A DNA stretch of 64,000 nucleotides from Streptomyces sp. AC555_RSS877 (GTDB taxonomy: Bacteria; Actinomycetota; Actinomycetes; Streptomycetales; Streptomycetaceae): positions 1 through 64,000 of the forward strand of contig NZ_JAGMUK010000104.1 of the NCBI RefSeq assembly GCF_019049245.1, in the 5' to 3' direction. Positions 16,886-25,352 of the stretch are shown piece by piece. The first letter of the stretch is position 1; each line of letters begins with the position of its first letter. Below the pieces are notes generated by a model, which had not been told where the DNA came from, did no database searches, and saw only the letters and a list, made by a program, of their open reading frames with translations. The position numbers and the translations under genes are program-made.

Positions 16886-16915
16886 AAGGGGCGCCGGACA
16901 CCACCGGCGCCCCTT
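16886..16915. terminator. Bidirectional hairpin terminator after mrp
   Basis: AAGGGGCGCCGG and CCGGCGCCCCTT form a perfect 12-bp stem around ACACCA, followed by TGT. It lies between the convergent mrp and 218-residue genes. Confidence 0.85.
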
Positions 16916-16917
16916 TG

Positions 16918-17574
16918 TCATGCGTAGGTGCCGATGTCCTTGATCATGGCGAAGCCGAGCCCGTACGCGCTCATGCCTCTCCCGTACGCCCCCACGTGCA
17001 CCCCCTGCTGAGTCGACCCGGCCAGCACCCAGCCGAACTCGGACTCGCGGTAGTGGAAGGTCGTCGGAACGCCGTCCACGGGCAGCGACAGCGTCGACCA
17101 GTCGTCGCCGTCCAGGTCGTCCGCGAGGGCCCAGGCCGTCTCGGTCTGCTGGTCCAGCCAGTCGTCACGCAGGCTGTGGTCCATCTGGCCCGGCCAGGTG
17201 AAGGACAGCAGCCCCACTCCCGCCAGCCAGGCCGCCGAGGACACCGACGTGGCCTCGAGGAGGCCGGTGCCGTCGGCGCTGCGCCGCACGGGGTTGGCCG
17301 CGACGGTGACCACCACCGCGAACTTCTCCTTGTCCTCCGACGCCTCGTTCCGTACGGAGGGCTCGTCGCCGTGTCCGATGGAACCGTGCTCGACGGCTCC
17401 GTCGGCCGCCGTACCGACCTGCATCAGCCAGCGCGGTCCCGTGAAGGCCTCGTCGAGGCCGTACCACGGGAAGGGCGCCAGCAGGTAGCCGTCGACCGTG
17501 CGCCGGGCGGAGGTGACCTGTTGTCCACCCTCCGCGGCCGCCGCCTGCCCGACTGCCCGACTCGTCGTCTCCAT
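16918..17574 (-). CDS. Conserved hypothetical protein, 218 residues
   Basis: The protein has no signal peptide and no membrane helix. It contains several aromatic clusters (LLAPFPWYGLDEAFTGPRWLM, FHYRESEFGWVLAGSTQQGVHVGAYGRG) and a conserved-looking RSVNP/NPVRRSADGTGLLEATSV segment. I recognise no catalytic motif. The reading frame extends upstream to 17766, but ATG 17574 (METTSRAVG) has GAGGAGG 11 bases before it and the upstream part looks non-coding. It sits between mrp and tatB, the place where mycobacteria also carry small unassigned genes. Confidence 0.6.
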   Translation of the reverse strand: METTSRAVGQAAAAEGGQQVTSARRTVDGYLLAPFPWYGLDEAFTGPRWLMQVGTAADGAVEHGSIGHGDEPSVRNEASEDKEKFAVVVTVAANPVRRSADGTGLLEATSVSSAAWLAGVGLLSFTWPGQMDHSLRDDWLDQQTETAWALADDLDGDDWSTLSLPVDGVPTTFHYRESEFGWVLAGSTQQGVHVGAYGRGMSAYGLGFAMIKDIGTYA

Positions 17575-17797
17575 GTGCCCGGACGCCTCCTCGCTCTCGT
17601 CGGAACGAACGGCCCGCCCCCCTTCGGGCGTACTCGTCCGCTCCGCACAACAACTCGGCAGCATAGCCACCCTGCTCCGAGCAGCCGGGAAACCGCCCGG
17701 CGGGTGGGTCGCCCAGAGGGCGCGTTCAGGCCGTGGAGGGTCCCTCAGGAGTATGAAACGCGTCACGTACGGCGGAGCGTGCGCCCGGGCGTACGGC

Positions 17798-18238
17798 TCA
17801 GGTGGCGTCCGCGTCGTACGGCGGGCGCTCCGCGGGCGTCTCGGGCTTCTTCGTCATGTCGACGGTGCCGCCGGAGGATGCGGACGACGAGGAAGAGGAC
17901 GACGACGAGTCGCTGTCACGGCCGTGGACCGCGTCCGTGACCTCGGCCATCTCCTTCTTCAGGTCGAAGCCGTTGCGGATCTCCTTGAGCCCCAGTTCGT
18001 CGTTGTCCAGCTGCTTGCGGATGAACGTTTTGGGGTTGAGGTCCTCGAACTCGAAGTCCTTGAACTCCGGGCCCAGTTCGCTGCGGATGTCCTGCTTGGC
18101 GCTCTCCGAGAACTCCCGGATCTTGCGGATGGTCCGCGTGACGTCCTGGATGACCTTCGGGAGCTTGTCCGGACCGAAGACGAGCACGGCGAGGACAACG
18201 AGCGTGATCAGCTCGAGCGGTCCTATGTCATTGAACAC
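17798..18238 (-). CDS. tatB: Sec-independent (Tat) translocase subunit TatB
   Basis: The single N-terminal helix with the family signature (MFNDIGPLELITLVVLAVLVFGPDKLPK, shown here in outline only as an E-L-I helix, then FGPDKLP), an amphipathic helix (VIQDVTRTIRKIREF) and a long acidic, Ser-rich cytosolic tail identify TatB. The 146-residue length fits actinobacterial TatB. GTG 18238 has AAGGAG six bases upstream. It lies directly downstream of the HtrA-like protease in the sigE-rseA-htrA-tatB order seen in M. tuberculosis. TatB binds Tat signal peptides together with TatC in the membrane; tatA and tatC are not in the window. Confidence 0.92.
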   Translation of the reverse strand: MFNDIGPLELITLVVLAVLVFGPDKLPKVIQDVTRTIRKIREFSESAKQDIRSELGPEFKDFEFEDLNPKTFIRKQLDNDELGLKEIRNGFDLKKEMAEVTDAVHGRDSDSSSSSSSSSASSGGTVDMTKKPETPAERPPYDADAT

Positions 18239-18454
18239 CTGAAGCTCCTTGCGATGTCCTCGGTCCTCGGCCCTCGGGGGTCAGTGCGGTCTTCCGTGGT
18301 CCGGGCCGGGTCCACGGTACCCGGCCTTCCCGTCGGACGGGTACTGTCCCGAGCCCTCCGAGTGCGGGTACGTGTGGGGTTTTCCGGGTTGTTTGCCTTG
18401 TGAGGCCACTGATCGGGCCATTACGGGCCCTCTTCTGTGATGTTCGTGTGAGTC

Positions 18455-20533
18455 TCAGTCGCCGTCGGAGGATCCGAGGACCAGCGAGATCGTCCTCTCC
18501 TGGCCGTCGCGCTCCACGGTGATTTCGAGGCGGTCGCCGGGGCGGTGGGCGCGGGTCTTGACGATGAGCTCGTCGCCGGAGTGGACGCGTTGGCCGTCGA
18601 CCTCGGTGATGACGTCGCCGGCCTCGATGCCGGCCCGGTCGCCGGGACCGCCGACGGTGACGGCGGGGCCGCCGTCGCTTCCCTTGGTGCCCACGCGCGC
18701 GCCGTCGCCGGCGTAGTCCATGTCGAGGGTGACGCCGATCACCGGGTGGGTCGCCTTGCCGGTGTTGATCAGCTCCTCGGCGACGCGCTTGCCCTGGTTG
18801 ACCGGTATGGCGAAACCGAGGCCTATCGAACCGGCCTGGCCGCCGTCCGGGGCGGAGCCGCTGTCGGCGGACCGGATGGCGGAGTTGATGCCGACGACAC
18901 GGGCCTGCGCATCGAGGAGGGGCCCGCCGGAGTTGCCGGGGTTGATGGGCGCGTCGGTCTGCAGGGCGTCGACGTACGACACGTCGCTCCCGTCCCCGCT
19001 CTCGCCGCCGGCCGTGATGGGCCGCCCCTTGGCGCTGATGATGCCGGAGGTGACGGTGCCCGCCAGATCGAAGGGGGCGCCGATGGCGACGACGGGGTCG
19101 CCGACCTGGACGTTGTCGGAGTTGCCGAGGGTCAGGGGCTTGAGCCCCGTCACACCGCTGACCTTGACGACGGCGAGGTCGTAGCCGCTGTCCCTGCCGA
19201 CGACGGTGGCCTTGGCGGTGTCACCGCTGTGGAAGGTCACGGTTATCTCGCCGTCCGCGGCGGCGGGTTCGACGACGTGGTTGTTGGTGAGGATGTGACC
19301 GCGGTCGTCGAGCACGAATCCGGTGCCGGTACCCGATTCGTCGGACCCGCTCACATGCAGGGTCACCACGCTGGGCAGCGCCCGCGCGGCGATCCCCGCC
19401 ACGCTGTCCGGAGCCCGGCCGGCCGACTCGGCCCCGGACTGCGGCAGCTCGACGGCCCCGACCCCGCCATTGCGCTCCAGATACGTCCCTACGACGCCGC
19501 CGACGCCCCCGGACACGAGCGCCAGCAGCGCGGCCCCGCCGACGAGCGCCTTCTTCACGCGCCTGCGCCGCTGGTCCTTGGTGAGGACGGCCGCACCGTT
19601 CTGCTGGAGGGGAGCGGCGGCAAGCGGGGCCCAGGGGTCGTAGTTCTGCCAGGGGGCGGAGGGGGGTGCACCCTGCGCGGGGCTGTGCGGGGCCGCTGAA
19701 GGCCCCGCGGCGAACGAAAGGGCAGGGGGCGCTTCCGGGGCCCCGCCGGGCGCAGCCGGGCCTCCAGGGGCTGCCGGGGCGACGGCGGGCTGGCGGGGCG
19801 GGCTGGGCACGGCGGGGGCCGGGACTGCGGGGGCCGGGACTGCGGGGTGCGCGGCGGAGACGGGGGCCGGCGCCTGCGTGCCGACGGCCGGGGTCGCGGC
19901 CGGGGTCGGCAAGGCGTGTGGGTCCGAGACCGGGACGGTGGAGCCCGGGGCCGGGACGTATGGGCCGGGTTGCCGGGTCGGCGCCAGTGCGGGCGTGCCG
20001 TGCGCCGGCGTGGTCGCCGGGTGTTGCACGGGCGGGGCAGGGGCCCAAGGGCCCGGCTCGCCGTAGGGCGGGGTGCTGTAGGGGTCGGGGTCGTGCAGGG
20101 GCCGGGGGCGCTCGGCAACGGGCACACCGGCAAGTGACGACGGCTCGGAGGCCGACGCGGCGGGAGCGGCCGTCTCGGCTTCCGGCTGGACTAGGCGGTC
20201 GGGGCGGTCGGGACGGTCCGCCACCGGCACGGGGGCTTGCTCGACGCCGGCCCCGGTCACGCTGTGGGCGGCGGACCCGGCCACCGCCGCTTCCCCTTCC
20301 GGCACCGCGGGCATCGCGCTGGGCCGGGCCAGCTCGAAGTCGCCCCCCGTGTCGGGCCTCTTCTCCGGAGCCTTCAGTTCGAAGTCTCCGTCGGCGCCGG
20401 TGCCGTGGACGCCGTTCCCGGCGTCGCCGGGCACCGCGTCCACGACCGGACCGGGCGCTTCCGCCGCGTCCGCGAGGTCATGCGGTCGAGGACGGCTCCA
20501 CCACTTCGCCTTCGCGGGCTTCCCCTCGTTCAT
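18455..20533 (-). CDS. HtrA/DegP-like trypsin-type serine protease with PDZ domain, membrane-anchored
   Basis: 692 residues from ATG 20533 (GGGGAAGC upstream). The first about 330 are cytosolic and very Pro/Ala-rich. One membrane helix follows (KKALVGGAALLALVSGGVGG). The extracytoplasmic protease domain carries His419 (ILTNNHVV), Asp452 (SGYDLAVVKV) and Ser535 (NPGNSGGPLL), so the triad is intact. A C-terminal PDZ domain (DRAGIEAGDVITEVDGQRV) should regulate or recruit substrates. This is the HtrA of an envelope-stress system: sigma and anti-sigma genes lie just upstream in the same direction and tatB downstream. The hairpin after the anti-sigma gene may reduce read-through into it. Confidence 0.9.
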   Translation of the reverse strand: MNEGKPAKAKWWSRPRPHDLADAAEAPGPVVDAVPGDAGNGVHGTGADGDFELKAPEKRPDTGGDFELARPSAMPAVPEGEAAVAGSAAHSVTGAGVEQAPVPVADRPDRPDRLVQPEAETAAPAASASEPSSLAGVPVAERPRPLHDPDPYSTPPYGEPGPWAPAPPVQHPATTPAHGTPALAPTRQPGPYVPAPGSTVPVSDPHALPTPAATPAVGTQAPAPVSAAHPAVPAPAVPAPAVPSPPRQPAVAPAAPGGPAAPGGAPEAPPALSFAAGPSAAPHSPAQGAPPSAPWQNYDPWAPLAAAPLQQNGAAVLTKDQRRRRVKKALVGGAALLALVSGGVGGVVGTYLERNGGVGAVELPQSGAESAGRAPDSVAGIAARALPSVVTLHVSGSDESGTGTGFVLDDRGHILTNNHVVEPAAADGEITVTFHSGDTAKATVVGRDSGYDLAVVKVSGVTGLKPLTLGNSDNVQVGDPVVAIGAPFDLAGTVTSGIISAKGRPITAGGESGDGSDVSYVDALQTDAPINPGNSGGPLLDAQARVVGINSAIRSADSGSAPDGGQAGSIGLGFAIPVNQGKRVAEELINTGKATHPVIGVTLDMDYAGDGARVGTKGSDGGPAVTVGGPGDRAGIEAGDVITEVDGQRVHSGDELIVKTRAHRPGDRLEITVERDGQERTISLVLGSSDGD

Positions 20534-20642
20534 GCTTCCCCCACAGCTCGGGCTCCGCCTTGCGGCCCCCACGCGCCGAACGTACGACTCCCTGGATTCA
20601 ACCAGGTTCCCGAGCCGCCGCGCAGGGGCAGGTCAGACGGGG

Positions 20643-20664
20643 CGTCGGCCGGGAGCGGCCGACG
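20643..20664 (-). terminator. Hairpin between anti-sigma and htrA genes
   Basis: CGTCGGCC-GGGAGC-GGCCGACG forms a perfect 8-bp stem only 3 bp beyond the anti-sigma stop codon. It is probably a partial terminator or mRNA stabiliser within the operon. Confidence 0.6.
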
Positions 20665-20666
20665 AG

Positions 20667-21647
20667 TCAGCGGGGGGTGACGGAGGACGCCGAGGGGGAG
20701 GAAGCCGAGTCGGGGACGGTCGCGGCGAGGAGGCCGGGGGTGACGAGAAGGTCCGGGGTCGCGGACCACGCGGTGAGGTCGATCGGCGGGGTCGCGCTGA
20801 GCGGACGTATCAGAGGGGACATGGCGGCCGCACCGGCCATGACGGGCGCGGCCAGCGAGTGGACTCCCTCGTGCAGCCGGCCCACCGCGGCGGCCTGCAC
20901 CCCGGGCAGCAAGGGTGCCGAGACCTCGGTCGGGGCGACCGGGGTGTCACCGAGCGAGCCCTGGCTCTGGCCCTGGGCGAGCAGCGGGCCGAGCCCACGG
21001 CGGCGCTGGCTCTCGGGCGCCGTGACGGATCCCGCGCCCTGCGTGCGGGCCGGTGTCACATTGCTGCCGGTGCCGGAACCGCCTCGCGCGTCGGCGACGG
21101 TGTCGCCCGGGGTCACCGTGGCGACCCCGCCCAGCGCGATCGCGGCCAGGGACACCGCCCCGGCGGCGACGAAAGCGAACCGCAACCCGCGTGATGCCGA
21201 CCGCTCGGCCTCGTGACGGCTGACGTCGTGGATGCGGAAGCCACGGTTCGCCGGGGAGGGCGGAAACACCGGGGCATGCGGGCGGGCCGGCATGTAGTCG
21301 AACTCGAACCGCTCGCCGCGCCTCAGGCCGAAGACCCCGGTGGACCCGGGCCGTCCGGCCAGTGGGCCGGCGAAGCCGGAGCCGCCGAACGGCGAGTCGC
21401 CGCCGTCGCCTCCCGCGGGAAGACCCTGGAGGCGTGCCAGGAAGCTTTCGGAGGGCGGCGGGGGTGCCGCCTCCGCGAAGACGTTCTTCAGTCGGCGCTG
21501 TGCGTCTGCCTCCGCCTTGCACTTGGCACAGGTGGCCAGGTGCGCGAGGACACGGTCGCGCGACTCATGACCGAGCTCTCCGTCCACGAGGGCGGCGAGT
21601 CGGTCTCCCAGATGCTGTTCGGACGGGGTAGGCCGTGATCCACTCAC
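20667..21647 (-). CDS. rseA: Zinc-binding anti-sigma factor (RseA-like) with long extracytoplasmic domain
   Basis: GTG 21647 starts within the sigma gene's stop (GTGA, 4-bp overlap), so the two are translationally coupled. The N-terminal ZAS domain has the H36-x3-C40-x2-C43 motif (HLATCAKC). One membrane helix is present at about residues 177-200 (GLRFAFVAAGAVSLAAIALGG). The remaining about 125 residues (Ala/Pro/Ser-rich) are outside the cell. At 326 residues it is about twice the size of M. tuberculosis RseA, mostly from linker and external region. It should hold the sigma factor inactive until stress. I infer RseA function from position and motif. Confidence 0.88.
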   Translation of the reverse strand: MSGSRPTPSEQHLGDRLAALVDGELGHESRDRVLAHLATCAKCKAEADAQRRLKNVFAEAAPPPPSESFLARLQGLPAGGDGGDSPFGGSGFAGPLAGRPGSTGVFGLRRGERFEFDYMPARPHAPVFPPSPANRGFRIHDVSRHEAERSASRGLRFAFVAAGAVSLAAIALGGVATVTPGDTVADARGGSGTGSNVTPARTQGAGSVTAPESQRRRGLGPLLAQGQSQGSLGDTPVAPTEVSAPLLPGVQAAAVGRLHEGVHSLAAPVMAGAAAMSPLIRPLSATPPIDLTAWSATPDLLVTPGLLAATVPDSASSPSASSVTPR

Positions 21648-22414
21648 GCGGTCGCGCCCCCTCCCCCCAGCGCGGGAACACGGGCCATGAAGGAACGGCG
21701 CTGGGCCCGGGCCTCCGGCGAGCGGTGCGCGAGGGCCTTGCGCAGCTGGGAACGGCCGCGGTGGATGCGGGACCGGACCGTGCCGAGCTTGACGCCCAGG
21801 GTCGCGGCGATCTCCTCGTACGACAGTCCTTCGATGTCGCACAGGACGACCGCGGCGCGGAACTCGGGGGCGAGGGTGTCGAGGGCCTGCTGGACGTCGG
21901 CGTCGAAGTGCGCGTCGTTGAAGACCTGCTGCGGAGACGGCTCACGGCTGGGCAGTCGCTCGGCCGCGTCCTCCCCGAGGGCGTCGAAACGGATGCGCTG
22001 CTTTCGGCGGACCATGTCCAGGAAGAGGTTGGTGGTGATGCGGTGCAGCCAGCCCTCGAAGGTGCCAGGCGTGTAGGTCGACAGCGAGCGGAAGACGCGG
22101 ACGAAGACCTCCTGGGTGAGGTCCTCGGCGTCGTGCTGGTTGCCCGTCAGACGGTAGGCGAGCCGGTATACCCGGCCGCTGTGGGTGCTGACGATCTCCT
22201 CCCAGGTGGGCGGAGTCCACGCCTGCCCGTCCGCGTCGGTGGAGAAGGTCGCGGTCTGGGCGTACTCGGCGGCGTGACTGTGGTCAGCAGTGTCGTTCAC
22301 GGATTTCGGCCTGCCCGCCGATCCGAGGAAGCGCCGCAGCACTCCTCCCCGATCCACAGGTGCAGCCGCACCTCCCCTGTCGGCTCTGGTGGTGTCCAGT
22401 GGAGCCCCTACCAT
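21644..22414 (-). CDS. sigE: ECF-family RNA polymerase sigma factor (SigE type)
   Basis: Region 2 (RVYRLAYRLTGNQHDAEDLTQEVFVRVFRSL, in particular the DAEDLTQE core), the GTFEGWLHRITTNLFLDMVRRK segment and region 4 (YEEIAATLGVKLGTVRSRIHRGR) are all intact and closely match my memory of M. tuberculosis SigE. ATG 22414 gives 256 residues, but its SD is poor. A TTG at 22531 has GGAGGG six bases upstream and would add 39 residues, the first 20 with Streptomyces-like codon use; either or both starts may be used. An ECF-type promoter lies upstream at 22563-22590. It is coupled to the anti-sigma gene and divergent from the O-methyltransferase. Confidence 0.92.
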   Translation of the reverse strand: MVGAPLDTTRADRGGAAAPVDRGGVLRRFLGSAGRPKSVNDTADHSHAAEYAQTATFSTDADGQAWTPPTWEEIVSTHSGRVYRLAYRLTGNQHDAEDLTQEVFVRVFRSLSTYTPGTFEGWLHRITTNLFLDMVRRKQRIRFDALGEDAAERLPSREPSPQQVFNDAHFDADVQQALDTLAPEFRAAVVLCDIEGLSYEEIAATLGVKLGTVRSRIHRGRSQLRKALAHRSPEARAQRRSFMARVPALGGGGATA

Positions 22415-22562
22415 AGCCACCTCGCCCGTTAGCTCCGGATAAGCGGTTTTACGAGAAATTGATCTGTGCTGACACGGCTCGTGCGGCTGCGTCAGCAGTT
22501 GCTCGAGCGCCTGCTCGTCATCGTGATCCAACCGTGTCCCTCCGCCCTGTCTCCCACCCCTC

Positions 22563-22590
22563 TAAACGCCCGGTCCCATCTGCGGGTTCC
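22563..22590 (-). promoter_or_regulatory. ECF-sigma (SigE-type) promoter in front of sigE
   Basis: On the minus strand GGAACC (22590-22585) is followed by 16 bp and then CGTTTA (22568-22563). This is the classic ECF -35 GGAAC / -10 CGTT arrangement and implies autoregulation by the downstream sigma factor. Transcription would start near 22556, just before the TTG start option. Confidence 0.75.
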
Positions 22591-22643
22591 CGACGCCAAC
22601 GGATACAGTCACGCCCAGGCAACCACGGGGACAGGAGAGGGTC

Positions 22644-23276
22644 ATTACCGGCAACCGGCAGACGAGCTGGGCGTTCGCCGACGCCTATGTCGCCGAGGAG
22701 GAAGCCCTGCACTGGGCCCGTGACCGGGCCCGCGAGGCGGGGCTGCGCTCGGTGTCGCCCGGCACGGGCGCGGCGCTCGGGTTGCTCGCTGCCACCGTGG
22801 AGGCCAAGGCGGTCGCGGAGATCGGAACCGGCACCGGCGTGTCGGGGATCCATCTGCTGTACGGAATGCGTCCGGACGGTGTGCTGACCACGGTCGACCC
22901 CGAGCCGGAACACCAGCAGTTCGCCCGCCAGGCCTTCCGCGCCTGCGGCTTCGCCAGCAACCGGGCCCGCTTCATCCCGGGCCGCGCCCTGGACGTCCTG
23001 CCCCGGCTCGCGGACGCCGGTTACGACCTCGTCTTCTGTGACGGCGACCGGCAGGAGGTCATGGACTACCTCGCTGAATCGTTGCGTCTGCTGCGCCCCG
23101 GCGGCCTGGTCGTCTTCGAGGGCGTCTTCGCCAACGGCCGGACGGTCGACTCGGGCCCGCAGCCCACGGAGGTCCTGCGGCTGCGGGAGCTGCTGCGCGC
23201 GGTGCGCGAGAGCCAGGAACTCGTGCCGTCACTGCTCCCAGTGGGTGACGGGCTGCTCTGCGCGGTCAAGCGCTGA
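22644..23276 (+). CDS. O-methyltransferase (class I SAM-dependent), ATT start
   Basis: The 210-residue protein resembles M. tuberculosis Rv1220c. The SAM-binding motif I is AEIGTGTGVSGIHLL, followed by TTVDPEPEHQQFARQAF (acidic end of beta 2) and DLVFCDGDRQEVMDYL, the metal-binding Asp region of the catechol-O-methyltransferase-like family. The first GTG (22752) would cut off the helical N-terminus (ADAYVAEEEALHWARDRA). The only position with a good SD (AGGAGAGGG) is ATT 22644; no ATG, GTG or TTG exists upstream in frame before 22600. Divergent from sigE, as in mycobacteria. Substrate unknown. Confidence 0.82.
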   Translation: MTGNRQTSWAFADAYVAEEEALHWARDRAREAGLRSVSPGTGAALGLLAATVEAKAVAEIGTGTGVSGIHLLYGMRPDGVLTTVDPEPEHQQFARQAFRACGFASNRARFIPGRALDVLPRLADAGYDLVFCDGDRQEVMDYLAESLRLLRPGGLVVFEGVFANGRTVDSGPQPTEVLRLRELLRAVRESQELVPSLLPVGDGLLCAVKR

Positions 23277-23321
23277 CCCCTCCGGGAACGGCATCGGGAC
23301 GGCCTTGCGGACGACAAAACC

Positions 23322-23355
23322 GCAACCCCGGTACCGCATGCGGTACCGGGGTTGC
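23322..23355. terminator. Perfect 34-bp palindrome, bidirectional terminator
   Basis: GCAACCCCGGTACCGCA is followed immediately by its reverse complement, between the convergent O-methyltransferase and DUF3117 genes. Confidence 0.85.
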
Positions 23356-23380
23356 CGAAAGGGTATGGTCGCGCTCCGCG

Positions 23381-23548
23381 TCAGCCGACGACCTTCTTGA
23401 GGGCGTCACCGAGCGCGTCGGCCTCATCGGGGGTCAGCTCGACGACGAGCCGCCCGCCGCCTTCGAGCGGAACGCGCATGACAATGCCCCGCCCCTCCTT
23501 GGTCACCTCGAGCGGGCCATCGCCCGTCCGCGGCTTCATGGCCGCCAT
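23381..23548 (-). CDS. DUF3117 small protein (55 residues)
   Basis: A short conserved protein beginning MAAMKPRTGDGPLEV and ending DALGDALKKVVG. This is the actinobacterial DUF3117 family (M. tuberculosis Rv1211, as I recall it). The centre (RGIVMRVPLEGGGRLVVELTP) is two beta strands and the end one helix, with no catalytic residues. ATG 23548 has AAGGGGA six bases upstream. A longer in-frame extension exists but is non-conserved in style. Function unknown; its position near tag, folP2-type and dapE genes is conserved. Confidence 0.88.
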   Translation of the reverse strand: MAAMKPRTGDGPLEVTKEGRGIVMRVPLEGGGRLVVELTPDEADALGDALKKVVG

Positions 23549-23924
23549 GCTCGTTCCCCTTCCTGAAACCAGCTCATCGTCAAAGCCGACGGCCCTGGAG
23601 GGCACGCTCGTCCCGGGGTGGGACGCACGACACCGGCATCGAACACATTGCTTCCAGGCCATTATCCCGCATCTCAGGACCCGATGACCAACATCAGTCG
23701 GCATCGCTTGGGCAACGCGCGCGAGCAAAACCACTCAATTCGGCGATGTGACTGCGATACTTCGCCGCCGCAACGACATCCGCCGAGCGGAAGCGGTCCC
23801 GAAATCTTTGACGCAGGTCACACGTCCGGTCCGGTCCCCGGACGGTGATCTCCGCCATGCTGTCCTTCGGACACAGGGACGTACCGACGAGTACGTCCGA
23901 GCCGCGGACCGGAGGGGACACGCC

Positions 23925-24728
23925 ATGGCCGACACCGTGCTGTACGAGGTGAACGACGGACTCGCGACGATCGTGCTGAACCGCCCTGAGGCGATGAACG
24001 CGCTGAACATCGCCACCAAGGTCGCCTTGCGGGACGCGGTCCAGGCCGCGGCGGCCGACGAGGCCGTACGGGCGGTCCTGCTGACGGCCGCCGGACAGCG
24101 GGCGTTCTGCGTGGGGCAGGACCTCAAGGAGCACATCGGGCTGCTGGCCTCCGACCGCGAGGCGGGGACCGGGCACACCATGAGCACGGTGCGGGAGCAC
24201 TACAACCCCGTCGCGCGGGCGCTGACGGAGATGCGCAAGCCCGTCGTGGCCGGGGTGAACGGCGTCGCGGCCGGGGCCGGATTCGGTTTCGCGCTGGCTG
24301 CGGACTACCGGATCGTGGCGGACACCGCGGCCTTCAACACGTCGTTCGCCGGCGTGGCGCTGACCGCCGACTCGGGCATCTCCTGGACGCTGCCCCGGGT
24401 GATCGGACCGGGCCGGGCGGCCGACCTGCTGCTCTTCCCACGCAGCATCACGGCCCAGGAGGCGTACGAGCTGGGCATCGCCAACCGGGTCGTGCCGTCG
24501 GCCGACCTGCGGGCCGAGGCGGAGAAGGTGGCGCGGGCGCTGGCCGAGGGGCCGACGGTGGCGTACGGGGCGATCAAGGAGGCGATGGCCTACGGGCTGT
24601 CCCACTCCCTGGCCGAGACCCTGGAGAAGGAGGACGAGCTGCAGACCCGGGCGGGTTCCTCCGAGGACCACGCGATCGCGGTGCAGGCGTTCGTGAACAA
24701 GGAGAAGCCGAAGTACCTCGGCCGCTGA
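23925..24728 (+). CDS. Enoyl-CoA hydratase/isomerase (crotonase family, PaaG-like)
   Basis: A 267-residue crotonase. The CoA-binding and oxyanion-hole regions are visible: AFCVGQDLKEHIG (first hole) and KPVVAGVNGVAAGAGFGFALAADYRI (second hole). The Glu pair of true hydratases is not clear: the position after the second hole reads FAGVALTADSGISWTLPRVIG, with Asp at the usual catalytic site, as in PaaG-type isomerases of phenylacetate or beta-oxidation routes. ATG 23925 has GGAGGGG eight bases before it; the frame extends upstream but looks non-coding. It stands alone between DUF3117 and tag. Confidence 0.87.
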   Translation: MADTVLYEVNDGLATIVLNRPEAMNALNIATKVALRDAVQAAAADEAVRAVLLTAAGQRAFCVGQDLKEHIGLLASDREAGTGHTMSTVREHYNPVARALTEMRKPVVAGVNGVAAGAGFGFALAADYRIVADTAAFNTSFAGVALTADSGISWTLPRVIGPGRAADLLLFPRSITAQEAYELGIANRVVPSADLRAEAEKVARALAEGPTVAYGAIKEAMAYGLSHSLAETLEKEDELQTRAGSSEDHAIAVQAFVNKEKPKYLGR

Positions 24729-24767
24729 GCCAGGAGGCGGGGCCGAGGGCGCGGGGCGGGGGCGGGC

Positions 24768-25352
24768 TCAGCCCCGCCTCGCCACGCATGCCTCCAGGTG
24801 GTCGTCCACCAGCCCGCACGCCTGCATCAGCGCGTACGCCGTCGTCGGCCCGACGAAGCGCAGGCCGCGCTTCTTGAGGGCCTTCGACAGGGCGGTCGAC
24901 TCGGGGGTGACCGCGGGGACGTCGGAGAGGGTCTTCGGGGTCGGGCGGGCCGCCGGGTCGGGGGCGTGGGACCAGATCAGGTCGTCGAGTTCGCCCGGGG
25001 CCCAGTCGGCCAGCAGGCGCGCGTTGGCGAGCGTCGCGTCGACCTTGGCGCGGTTGCGGATGATGCCCGCGTCGGCGAGCAGGCGCGTGCGGTCGTCGTC
25101 CGTGAAGGCGGCGACCTTCGTGATCTCGAAGTCGGCGAAGGCGGCGCGGAAGGTGGGGCGGCGGCGCAGGATCGTGATCCAGGACAGGCCGGACTGGAAG
25201 GCCTCCAGGCTGAGCCGCTCGAAGAGCGCGTCGTCGCCGTGGACCGGGCGGCCCCACTCCTCGTCGTGGTAGGTCACGTACTCCGCGGCCGACAGGGCCC
25301 AGGGGCAGCGCAGCGCGCCGTCCGGACCGGCGAGGGCGGCTTTGTCGCTCAC
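24768..25352 (-). CDS. tag: DNA-3-methyladenine glycosylase I
   Basis: A 194-residue Tag. The family N-terminus is present (LRCPWALSAAEYVTYHDEEWGRP, with the Cys and the YHDxEWG motif), as is LEAFQSGLSWITILRRRPTFRAAF and the later FVGPTTAYALMQACGLVDDH with the zinc-binding Cys/His set at the end (HLEACVARR). It excises 3-methyladenine from DNA in base excision repair. GTG 25352 overlaps the stop of the upstream DivIVA-like gene (GTGA) and has AGGAGGA six bases before it, so the two are co-translated. Confidence 0.92.
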   Translation of the reverse strand: MSDKAALAGPDGALRCPWALSAAEYVTYHDEEWGRPVHGDDALFERLSLEAFQSGLSWITILRRRPTFRAAFADFEITKVAAFTDDDRTRLLADAGIIRNRAKVDATLANARLLADWAPGELDDLIWSHAPDPAARPTPKTLSDVPAVTPESTALSKALKKRGLRFVGPTTAYALMQACGLVDDHLEACVARRG

